This document shows positions 39,401-47,895 of a stretch of 64,000 bases of DNA, one piece after another. The notes below the pieces were generated by a model, which had not been told where the DNA came from, did no database searches, and saw nothing but the letters and a program-made list of their open reading frames with translations. This DNA comes from Xiphophorus maculatus (taxonomy: Eukaryota > Chordata > Actinopteri > Cyprinodontiformes > Poeciliidae): assembly GCF_002775205.1 (NCBI RefSeq), contig NC_036450.1, positions 24,268,288 through 24,332,287 of the forward strand, in the 5' to 3' direction. The position numbers and the translations under genes were made by a program. Numbering within the stretch: the stretch's first letter is position 1; each line of letters starts with the position of its first letter.

Positions 39401-42400
39401 TGACCTAATTAGTCTACTCAGGTGTGGTGCAGCAGAAGCACATCTAAAAGTTGCAGGACAGCGGCCCTTGAGGACTGGAGTTTGACACCTGTGGTACATA
39501 GTGTTAATTAAATTAGGCAGCATTCACTTTGGCCACTAATACATGTACTTTTTACATTTCTTCACTATCAGATCCAACAATTGGAAATGATTTACACGTA
39601 TTCACAGAATATGATTCACACAGAATGCTCCTTTTCAAAGTAATTGCAAATGTCTGAGTTAATGTGCATCATGTCAATAATTTATTCTTTAAAGGTTCTT
39701 AAAACAGTGGGAGCATAAACCACTGTGAAGGTTTTTTGAAGTGAGAGTTGTTTCAGGGTGGCATTTGTCTTGGGCTAAGATTAGATTCACCTAATCTGGA
39801 TTTATTCTAAACAGATTACTGCTGGCAAATTGTGAACTGCTTCTAACAAAGTCTTATTTTGAAAACTCAAAACCATCTCTTTCATATTTTATGTTGATTA
39901 ACCCTCTGTGCTCTTTTTTTTTGTCTGTTTCAGCTGACCCAAACTATCAGCCACCGCCAACCACCACCACGGGTAGGAAACTGCTTTTCTTTTCTTTAAG
40001 TCTGCATGATTTCTGTCTGTAGCTGTTGATGTGCAAGCACCTTGATTTGAGGCACAAACAAGTGCACAGATTCCTAGATGGAGCCACTTCAGGTTTCACA
40101 CTTCAGGTTGCAACAAGACAAACTACAAACCATCTTTACAGTGAAACACTTTTGTGTAACTGTTTTATTTTTTGGTCCTATACTGTAGAAGAGCATTCTT
40201 TGCTGTAGGTGTTATTTCAAACATATTTCTTTTTTAAAATTTGTAACAATATTCAACATCAACACGTTTAAAAAAAAGCCTCTGTGCAAAATGGGGTTAA
40301 AACATGAACAGCTCCCTGAGAGTTTTTTTTTTGGTTTTTTTCATCGCGTCCTCCCTGCAATGAGGGCAGTGTGGTTCCCACACTTTGGGAACCACTGACT
40401 TAATGTTACCGTCTTTAAACTTGTTTGTTTCCTAAAGATTGTATTGACCTTCACTGTCCTTAGACAGGAACGTAGGTAACGAGAGAGAGGGGGAAAGGCA
40501 TGTGGAAAACGTCACTAGGCTGGGATTAGAAATTCTGACGTCTGCATCCAGGACTACGTCAGTCGCCTCTATATGTGGGTTATGTTTTGCTCCTGCGCCA
40601 CCACAGCAGCCCAGGCCTTTAAACTTTTGACTCCACATGTCCAACTGTTTGGCGTTTCAGTACTTTTTACACAGCTTAATGTCTTAACAAGGAGCTTTAA
40701 CAGCAATATTCACCAGCAAGAGACATTGAGGGTTTTTACGTTTTCCATAAATTTCTCTCAAATGCCAAATATTCTTAACTTTCTGTTTACAGTTTATGTT
40801 TCACAGGGGAACATTGGTGGCCCAATCCCCTCCTACCTCTTTTTGCTTTTGTAAATAACAGCAAATGTCTGAGTTAATGTGCAAAGATGCCAATCGTTTA
40901 AGGTTTAAAGATTTTTTTTAAATAATATGAGCATAAACAACTTCAATGATGTTGAGATTGGAGTTGTTTTTTTGATGATATTTGTCTTGAACCTTCTTAG
41001 ACTAATTGTTAGCTTCACCTTCCTGAACTTGACATTGAAAATTGAAAACTTTCTAGTTGATGAACACAGTGTTCTTCCTTTTTTTTGTTTCAGCTAACCT
41101 GGAATATCGGCCACACCCAACGATTAGCATGGGTAAAAAACACATTTTCTTTGTTTATGTACTAAGGAAGCAACATGACTTATTGACGTTAGAATGAAGA
41201 TTTCTATCTGATAAGGTGCGATCGCTTTGCTTTGGGGACAGACAGCTGCATCCTATTTCTGGTTGCTAAGTTACCCTGCGTGAATTAGTTACCGTGGGAA
41301 TTATATATTTGGAAAATGGTCTGGATTGCCTATGTACAATACTCACAGAAAGTTAGGAATATCTGGCTTTATGTTCAAATTGCAGGATGAATCTCAAATG
41401 TAATGTAACATTTTACAGATCAGCTTAATGTGACATTCTTTAAACTTTTTAACGTATGTCTCTAACTGTTCAGCGTTTCACTACATTTTGCACACCTTGC
41501 TGTTGCTTCAATACGCTTTTTGTGAATTGACATAGCATGCTTCTACTTAAATGCCCCACTATAATTGGATATTCTCATTGCAGTGCTAGATCATTTTGAC
41601 TTTGTCATAACATGTACAGATAGAACTGAAGAAACACGTAACTTTCTTTTTGACTTTATTGTGTAAAGAGCGAAAAAGGGGGGATAATTAAAATGACGTC
41701 AGCAGTGAAGTAATGCTAGAAAATTTTAATGTGTGTTTTTATTTCAGACAACTGCAAATGTCCAGCGATTCCTCCAAAAGATTTAACTGTACGAAAAGAC
41801 GGATGCTTCCAGATCAACAGTACATTTCGCTACCAGTGTACTACAGGCTATACGAGAAAACCCGGAACGTCAGGCCTCATCAAGTGTCAGGAGAAGAATG
41901 GTGTTTTACAGTGGACCAAATCTCTATTCAAGTGTATAAGTAAGATCCTTTTATTTCTCTTTCATCTCTTTAAGAGGGACCTTTATCATGTTAGCGCCAA
42001 GAGATTTATTTTCAAAGACGGAGATCTGAGTCGATTCTGAAAACTTTGGGTGGCCACTGAATATCTGAATCAATGTTTGTGAGAAGAAACCAAAACCAGC
42101 TGAGGTGGAAAAACAACAGAAACGAAATCAAGAGAGATGAAAAGCACCCTGCCACCCCCTCTAATCTTGGGCTAAGATTAGATTCACCTAATCTGGATTT
42201 ATTCTAAACAGATTACTGCTGGCAAATTGTGAACTGCTTTTAACAAAGTCTTATTTTGAAAACTCAAAACCATCTCTTTCATATTTTATGTTGATTAACC
42301 CTCTGTGCTCTTTTTTTTGTCTGTTTCAGCTGACCCAAACTATCATCCACCACCAACCACCACCACGGGTAGGAAACTGCTTTTCTTTTCTTTAAGTCTG

Positions 42401-45400
42401 CATGATTTCTGTCTGTCGCTGTTGATGTGCAAGCACCTTGATTTGAGGCACAAACAAGTGCACAGATTCCTAGATGGAGCCTATTTCTGTTTGCTAAGTC
42501 ACTGTAAATGAAGATAGTCTCATTAGTGAAGACAATTACATAATAGAAAGTATTCTGGATCCAACCACTGGTTGTTGCATGTGTACTCAGTATTCAGAAA
42601 AAGCTTTGGATATTTGGCTTCTGGGTGGAAATTCAGGATGAACCTAAAATCCACTGTAACCATTCCAGGTTGACTTAATGCAGTGGTTCCCAAAGATTTT
42701 CTTCTGCCCCCCCATGGATTACAATCACCCAAAAAAGAAAAAAAAAATTAACTGGGCACACACATCGTTCAACCAGACGTGAACCTATACACATATTTTG
42801 TTTTCAAAATATTTCACACTTCAGGTTGCAACAAGACAAACTACAAACCATCTTTACAGTGACACACTTTTGTGTAACAGTTTTATTTTTTGGTCCTATA
42901 CTGTAGAAGAGCATTCTTTGCTGTAGGTGTTATTTCAAACATATTTCTTTTTTAAAATTTGTAACAATATTCAACATCAACACGTTTAAAAAAAAGCCTC
43001 TGTGCAAAATGGGGTTAAAACATGAACAGCTCCCTGAGAGTTTTTTTTTGGTTTTTTTCATCGCGTCCTCCCTGCAATGAGGGCAGTGTGGTTCCCACAC
43101 TTTGGGAACCACTGACTTAATGTTACCGTCTTTAAACTTGTTTGTTTCCTAAAGATTGTATTGACCTTCACTGTCCTTAGACAGGAACGTAGGTTACGAG
43201 AGAGAGGGGGAAAGGCATGTGGAAAACGTCACTAGGCTGGGATTAGAAATTCTGACGTCTGCATCCAGGACTACGTCAGTCGCCTCTATATGTGGGTTAT
43301 GTTTTGCCCCTGCGCCACCACAGCAGCCCAGGCCTTCTTTAAACTTTTGACTCCACATGATCAGCTTAATGTGACATTCTTTAAACTTTTTAATGTATGT
43401 CTCTAACTGTTCAGTGTTTCACTATATTTTGCACACCTTGCTGTTGCTTCAGTACGCTATTTGTGAATTGACATAGCATGCTTCTACCAAAATTGGATAT
43501 TCTCATTGCGGTGTGCATGAATGTCACCCGAAAGCCAAATATCCATAACCTTTTGAGAGTAGTGTATTTTATTGATAATCTCTTAATGATTATCCATCTT
43601 AATTTTTTGGCCACACATGTTTTAAAAGCCCCACCAGGACCTTCCTCCACACTCCAGAGTGTCAGGACCTCCACCTCTGAGCCTTCAGTATCTCCCAACA
43701 CGGAGCGAAGAGCTCTGGGTAAGAACAATGAAATCCAATCAGTAAAACCACAACAAAGGTCCAGCCTTTGTTGTGTTCTCTAAGAAATAACATGTGCACT
43801 AATGAAGAAAAGAAAGAAAGTCATTTGTAATCTGAGTGAGGCAGATTCGTGGCAAACTTTGCTTATCTAGAAAGCTAATTTTCAGTTAATTTTTTAGATG
43901 TTTTTTAATACCTCTGCGATTTCATCGTTAACTGCGAGGGTCAGAGACAGAAAGTCTGTGTCAAAACCAAGATTCAAGCTTACAGCTACACAGCGTGCAC
44001 CTTTTGCAATGTTTCTTCATAGCAAAACAATAAAATAAAAAGACAAAGCAGTCAGGCAGTCACTAAAAATAATTATGAAACTGAACTTCTAATTAAAGCA
44101 GCTGAAGTTGCACCTTAAAGAAATGTGACAAGAAGGTCGTTTGTGTTGGGTTTTTATGTTTGCGACATCATGTGTGAACAGAAAACGGTGCCGAATGACT
44201 CATGTGCCTCTCCGTTTCACTGGAACATAACAAAACGACCTGCTGTCTCTGAGAGGAGTTTTCATCTGGTTTCACTTGGCTAGACAAAGAGTGTTGATGT
44301 GTTAAAAAGGCTGTTTGGTGTCTGTACCATCAAACAGAAAAACCAGACTGACATTTAGCAACGTTAAAGCTGTTTTGAGTTTTGACCTTTTTTTTTTTTT
44401 CCTTTTCTTTTTTTCACAAATAGCAATGGATCATCAGCATACAGTGAAACCTCGTAATTTGCGTTTATCCTGCTGTTGTCATTGGTTCTGCGGATTTGCT
44501 TAGCTGATTTTCCATGACATTTGTATGACCTGATGAGCTGTGAAGTTGATGGATGAAGTGTTTTTTTATTATACTTTCCATGCGGTAAGCTCGGGCCAAA
44601 AACTGGCCAAATCAGAATCTGTTTGCACAAACAAGAGAAAAAAAAAGCAAAAAAATAACGTCTCACATTTTCTGCAACATATTCAAAAAACTTGTAAAGT
44701 TTGTATACAAGTTTTTTGTACTTGTATACAAAAAACAAATGTTTCAGAAGTCTTCTAGAATTAAATTGTTTTTTTTAATGTCGTTCTAGAAACTTTAAGT
44801 TGTGTCCAGTTTGTGATTAATGATGATCTGATCATCTGATACTTGATGGCTGCTGTTGCTGTGCAACGTGGCACAAGCAGGGTTCTGGTGGGACAATTAC
44901 TTTTTCACTGGCCAGGTTCCTTAAATAGATTTTCACTCTTAATAAAAGGAAAATCTTTTTTGTTGTTGTTGTTTTTTTTGCAGCATTTACTCAGGTTAAA
45001 TTTATCTGACATCAAAATTAGTTCAATTACCTGAATCTTTTTTAAAAAAAAAAGGTGAAACACCCAAAATGCTTTAAGAGGGCAGAGACTTTTTGTTACG
45101 CCACTTTTTAACACTCTGTCAGGTTTTGATATATTGCAATAATATGTGGAACAAATGGGTGAAGATGTTTGTGTTGAAAATAACTTGAAGAATAAATAAG
45201 CAAAAGGCTGTAATTATAGCAGAAATAATATAAAAATAAAATAAAATATAAAATACAAAAGAAACAATTATAGCAGATAAACAGATGGTTCCACAAAAAA
45301 CATAACAGCTGATGCTACCTTCTTTTCCTGTTTGCAGGACCTTCCTCCACCCTCCAGAGCGTCAGGACCTCCACCCTCCAGAGCGTCAGAACCTCCACCC

Positions 45401-47895
45401 TCCAGAGCGTCAGAACCTCCACCCTCCAGAGCGTCAGGACCTCCACCCTCCAGAGCGTCAGGACCTCCACCCTCCAGAGCGTCAGGACCTCCACCCTCCA
45501 GAACGTCAGAACCTCCACCTCTGAGCCTTCAGCATCTGCCAACACGGAGCGAAGAGCTCTGGGTAAGAACAATGAAATCCAAAAGAAAAAGAAAGAAAGT
45601 CATTTGAGGCCTGAGTGTGGCAGGTCCGTGGCAAACTTCGCTTAGTTTCTAAATGGAATATCTCTGCGATTTTTTTTTTTTTCATTAGCTGCGAGGAAGA
45701 GAGAAAGAAAGTCGGTGTCCAAATCGAGATTAAAGCTTACAGCTAAACGGCATGTACCGTTTGAGACGTTTCTTTAAAACAAAAAGAAATAAAAGACAAA
45801 GTAGTCACACAGTGACAATCACTAATTATGAAACTTGGTGTATTTGAGATAAATTGGTTAATGAATTTAAGTCTTGCACTTCTCTGTTGCTAAGGCAAAT
45901 TGGGAAGTATATAGGTAAATAAAATGGTTGCTTGGTTACGTTATAAATATATATTGTGTTGAATCACTGGATATATTTAGCCATCTATTTATAGCACGTG
46001 TGTTGCTGCAAAAGATAAAGTGCAAACTACAGCGAGTTTAGCAAGGAGGTTTTGTAAGGTCGACCCTCTTCATAACTTATATTGCCAGAAAACAACCACA
46101 AAGAATTGGCCAAAACTGAAACGCAAATGAAACCCAAAATTCAAAGATTGTAACATAATTCTACGTATGTATATACGGGGCCTCCCTTCTGAAGCTGCTA
46201 CCCCCGCGACCCGACCTCGGATAAGCGGAAGAAGATGGATGGATGGATGGATATATAAATCTACTGGTGATTCCTGTAGATTTATACCAACTTTTAACAA
46301 CCCTCTTTTTGTCAGTCGGACATAAGAGGGCTCTCTGGACATTCCTCTTGGCACAATCTCCCCGTGTCGTCCAGAGTCCTCTTCTGTTCAGCTCACATCG
46401 AAGGTTTTCTGTCACACTAATGTCTTGAGGAATGAGAGAGCCATGGAAGGAGGTCAGTTTTGTGTCTGGTCATGTTTTTTGATCAAAAACCTGCTGACGG
46501 ACCCAACGACGACCTCCAGGTTGAACCTCAACAGGTTCGTCGCGCCACACATTCCAACATGGGAGTTTTAGAAAAGACAGCAGGCCCTCAGCGACACAGA
46601 GCACTTGCTGTGATAAACAACATATATGAGGTGTTCTTCCACATGCTTTGGTTTTGTTTCACCCCGCATGGAGTTTTATGACATTATGTCATTTTATGAC
46701 CCGGTCGTTGAGACGTACTCCCGTCACGCCGCTTCAGCATTTCTGGCCAACCCTCGCCACAAACGCTGAAAGAACTTGTAACAAGCTTGTCTGAACATGA
46801 AAAAACTGAGGGAATTTTGCGGGACACCGAGTCAAGCTGTGTCCTGGATGCGTGTAAGTCACTTTTGATAGACTGCCCAGCGTATATATCCTGGGATTAA
46901 GGATGTTCACAACGTTCTGCTCCGTTGGGGACGGGCTCGTTGCTTTTGCGGTGAGGTGGCTGACATGGTTTCTCTTTTACTTATTTGTTGTTGTTTTTTT
47001 TTGGTCAAATTTAAACCCTTTACTGCAGGAATTTCTTCACAATTATATTAGAAAACGCTGTAAAACGCTTTGAAAATTCAGCAGAGATTGTTCATTTGAA
47101 AATAACACATACATGAAATACATACCGAGGGAGTTAACATTCCAAATAGCAAAAATATGGCATCACCTGACCAAAAGGTAACAGCAAAGAGCCAGTTTTG
47201 TGTCACCTTTTTTATTAATAGAATATGGATAAATAATCATTACTAATATACATACATTAACTGACAATAATATACAAACAACGATGGTCAACTTACCATC
47301 CGGAACTGAATGTTTATCATACCATCAGTTTCACTTTCAGGCATCCAGCATGCCGAGTTGAGTAAAGCATAAGTATTTGGTTGTGATGCAGAATTTTTCC
47401 AACATGTCCAAAAAGGAATCTTGGTTTGTATTTAAATGATATACGGTGTGTTACAGTGTTAAGTACTCATTAAGGCGAAACGACAATGTAACCTTTGAGT
47501 ACACACTTTTTGAACTGCGCTGCAGAATCTATTCCATTGTAGCAATTAGCAGATTTGTAATTTTACTGGATAATGTCTCATGGGACGGGATTGACGCTAG
47601 AGAAATCATTTTAGCCGACTGTGTTTTTGTTTCCCCGTTAGGAGGAGAACGCAGAACAGTTTGCATCAGTTTGATTGGAGTGATTCTATTCTTCATGGTG
47701 TGCGGTATCATCTTCTTCCTACATCGACAGTAAGTTGGTCAACAGAGCTTTCTCATCCTTCTCCGATATCAAAGTTTTAATGCTTGTACTGACAAAAACA
47801 AACCCCCAAAAAACGCCTTTCTGTTCTTATCTTTGAGGAGAAACAAGCCGTTTCCTCCAAGAGACCCAGAGGAACTGGAAGCTATGAAATGCTGA
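33432..47895 (+). CDS. il15ra: Interleukin-15 receptor alpha-like protein with two sushi domains
   Basis: A type I membrane receptor that in vertebrates binds IL-15 through its sushi domain and presents it in trans to lymphocytes. Ten proposed coding exons: 33432-33510 (signal peptide, VCAVVVCLLGA core), 37127-37318 (sushi A), 39934-39972, 41094-41132, 41748-41939 (sushi B), 42330-42368, 43638-43718, 45338-45562, 47642-47729 (membrane span, ISLIGVILFFMVCGIIFFL), 47838-47895 (short tail). Lengths sum to 1032 nt, 343 codons plus a stop, in frame throughout. Family evidence: GYTRKPGTSG and WTESLFKC match the IL15RA sushi pattern (human GFKRKAGTSS, WTTPSLKC, from memory), and the tail EELEAMKC resembles human VEMEAMEA. 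The fbh1 neighbour matches human 10p15. Human IL15RA has one sushi domain. IL2RA has two but they are diverged; here the two are nearly identical. Alternative splicing could use only one. Confidence 0.88.
34669..36612. mobile_element. Nonautonomous hAT-like transposon, 1944 bp, in il15ra intron 1
   Basis: It is flanked by a perfect 8-bp duplication, ctccagag, at 34661-34668 and 36613-36620. The ends are inverted: CAGGCACGTTCACAG on the left against CAGGGCCGTGCAGAG for the reverse complement of the right, followed by shared GGGGCTTGAGCCCCTGCCC-like sequence. An 8-bp duplication and CAGG tips fit the hAT superfamily. No transposase ORF survives. Inside are short tandem arrays at 35310-35340, 35600-35650 and 36070-36130. 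Confidence 0.92.
35600..35650. repeat. 11-bp tandem repeat (GGATTCCAGGT)
   Basis: About four units with one variant, inside the hAT-like element. An unrelated 11-bp tandem (ACCACCTGGT plus one base) lies at about 35307-35335. Confidence 0.85.
36967..37505. repeat. Duplicated block A, copy 1 (contains sushi A)
   Basis: About 540 bp almost identical to 41587-42134. It covers roughly 160 bp of upstream intron, the sushi exon and about 185 bp of downstream intron. Identity stops near AACGAAATCAAG at both copies. Confidence 0.92.
37127..37318 (+). CDS. il15ra: il15ra exon 2, sushi domain A
   Basis: 64 codons, phase 1 to phase 1. It carries six cysteines (NCKCP, DGCF, RYQC, IKC, LFKC), a glycosylation sequon NST, and the IL15RA-like GYTRKPGTSG loop. 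The acceptor is tatttcag and the donor GTAAGA. It is nearly identical to the exon at 41748-41939. Confidence 0.92.
37740..38094. mobile_element. Fragment of the GGCCTGTCACGATAA hAT-like family
   Basis: It ends in TTGTTATTGTGACAGGCCTA and aligns along its length with 60280-60612, sharing TCGGTTGTGTGTGGTTT, TCTTCCAGTTCCAGTGTT and GGGACAATTTATCGTCC. The left terminus is not found. It lies in the il15ra intron after sushi A. Confidence 0.72.
39335..39497. mobile_element. Short palindromic MITE, hAT-like ends
   Basis: Left GGTGTCAAACTCCAGTCCT pairs exactly with the right end AGGACTGGAGTTTGACACC. The complementarity extends inward through GCCGCTGTCCTGCA and TTAGATGTG. The flanks ATGTATAG and GTACATAG may be a worn 8-bp duplication. 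A relative lies at 61569-61750. Confidence 0.85.
39934..39972 (+). CDS. il15ra: il15ra stalk exon, copy 1
   Basis: 13 codons, phase 1-1, encoding ADPNYQPPPTTTT-like sequence (the first residue depends on the upstream split codon). Pro/Thr-rich, suited to O-glycosylation. Copies 2 and 3 are at 41094 and 42330. Confidence 0.82.
40433..40610 (-). mobile_element. Degenerate tRNA-SINE copy in an il15ra intron
   Basis: Shares order and spacing with the SINEs at 12480 and 62006 (TAGACAGGAACGTAGG, GGGGGAAAGGCATGTGG, ATCCAGGACTACGTCAG, TATATGTGGGTTATG, GCGCCACCACAGCA). The duplicate at 43147-43330 was copied with block C. Confidence 0.68.
41094..41132 (+). CDS. il15ra: il15ra stalk exon, copy 2 (oldest duplicate)
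   Basis: 13 codons, phase 1-1, giving NLEYRPHPTISM. Same spacing and splice structure as the other two, but much more diverged. The preceding intron (about 40858-41090) still aligns with 39645-39930, so it is a true duplicate. Acceptor gtttcag, donor GTAAAA. Confidence 0.72.
41587..42134. repeat. Duplicated block A, copy 2 (contains sushi B)
   Basis: Partner of 36967-37505. It begins directly after the end of another duplicated segment (41418-41584), so the junction at about 41585 is a rearrangement breakpoint. Confidence 0.92.
41748..41939 (+). CDS. il15ra: il15ra exon 5, sushi domain B (recent duplicate of A)
   Basis: Same length, phase and splice sites as sushi A. Only a few substitutions are seen over 192 nt. 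At protein level I see GVLQWTKSLFKC against GVIQWTESLFKC (I to L, E to K); a CCT/CCC change is silent. The open frame and intact splice sites argue that it is a functional exon. Confidence 0.9.
42163..43359. repeat. Duplicated blocks B and C, copy 2
   Basis: Partner of 39768-40639 with about 330 bp of extra DNA at 42481-42811. The start of that extra DNA (TATTTCTGTTTGCTAAG) resembles 41251 onwards in the unit 2 intron. This suggests it is ancestral sequence deleted from the other copy. Confidence 0.85.
42330..42368 (+). CDS. il15ra: il15ra stalk exon, copy 3
   Basis: 13 codons, phase 1-1, DPNYHPPPTTTT. It differs from copy 1 by Q to H and a silent change. It lies inside the second copy of a roughly 320-bp duplicated block. 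Confidence 0.82.
43359..43512. repeat. Duplicated block D, copy 2
   Basis: Matches 41418-41584: ATCAGCTTAATGTGACATTC through GACATAGCATGCTTCTAC, then ATTGGATATTCTCATTGC after a small indel. It links the intron upstream of sushi B to the intron upstream of the stalk exon at 43638. Confidence 0.82.
43638..43718 (+). CDS. il15ra: il15ra Ser/Thr stalk exon, unexpanded copy
   Basis: 27 codons, phase 1-1, PSSTLQSVRTSTSEPSVS then NTERRALG. It contains a single TLQSVRTS unit. The acceptor is placed at CACCAG by homology to the next exon. An in-frame alternative 9 nt upstream (43629) is also possible. The polypyrimidine tract is weak, so inclusion may be variable. Confidence 0.72.
45338..45562 (+). 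CDS. il15ra: il15ra Ser/Thr stalk exon with seven coding 24-bp repeats
   Basis: 75 codons, phase 1-1. Same start and end as the 43638 exon, but the TLQSVRTS unit occurs seven times in tandem (24-bp period, 45350 onwards), with only point differences such as QNV in the last unit. It adds about 48 residues of Ser/Thr-rich extracellular stalk. Copy number is likely to vary between individuals. Confidence 0.88.
46185..46260. mobile_element. Non-LTR/SINE 3' tail with (ATGG)n
   Basis: CTGCTACCCCCGCGACCCG, then GGATAAGCGGAAGAAGATGG and four GATG units. This is a very common type of retroposon tail in teleosts. The body is missing. It lies in the il15ra intron before the transmembrane exon. Confidence 0.7.
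47642..47895 (+). CDS. il15ra: il15ra transmembrane and cytoplasmic exons
   Basis: 47642-47729 encodes GERRTVC followed by a hydrophobic span (ISLIGVILFFMVCGIIFFL) and HRQ. 47838-47895 encodes RNKPFPPRDPEELEAMKC and a stop at 47893-47895. The tail is short with no visible signalling motif, as in IL15RA. A second acceptor 3 nt downstream would change the frame and is less likely. Confidence 0.85.

Larger units (their letters stand above)
39768..40639. repeat. Duplicated blocks B and C, copy 1
   Basis: 39768-40085 (stalk exon copy 1 and flanks) matches 42163-42480. 40093-40639 matches 42812-43359. In this copy the two blocks are nearly contiguous; in the other they are split by about 330 bp. 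The second part includes a SINE-derived segment at 40433-40610. Confidence 0.88.

Noticed and set aside
45312-45524. His-Pro-Pro-Glu-Arg-Gln repeat protein
   Set aside because: Alternative frame of the same coding minisatellite; no splice support.
45315-45572. 85-codon minus-strand ORF and the +1-frame ORF through the il15ra repeat exon
   Set aside because: A 24-bp repeat stays open in several frames. Only the plus-strand frame joins in phase with flanking exons and matches the 43638 exon.
33432-47895. IL2RA (CD25) instead of IL15RA
   Set aside because: Two sushi domains suggest IL2RA, but they are near-identical recent copies. The GYTRKPGTSG and WTESLFKC loops, the Pro/Thr stalk and the EAM-containing tail fit IL15RA better. 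A fish receptor serving both ligands cannot be excluded.
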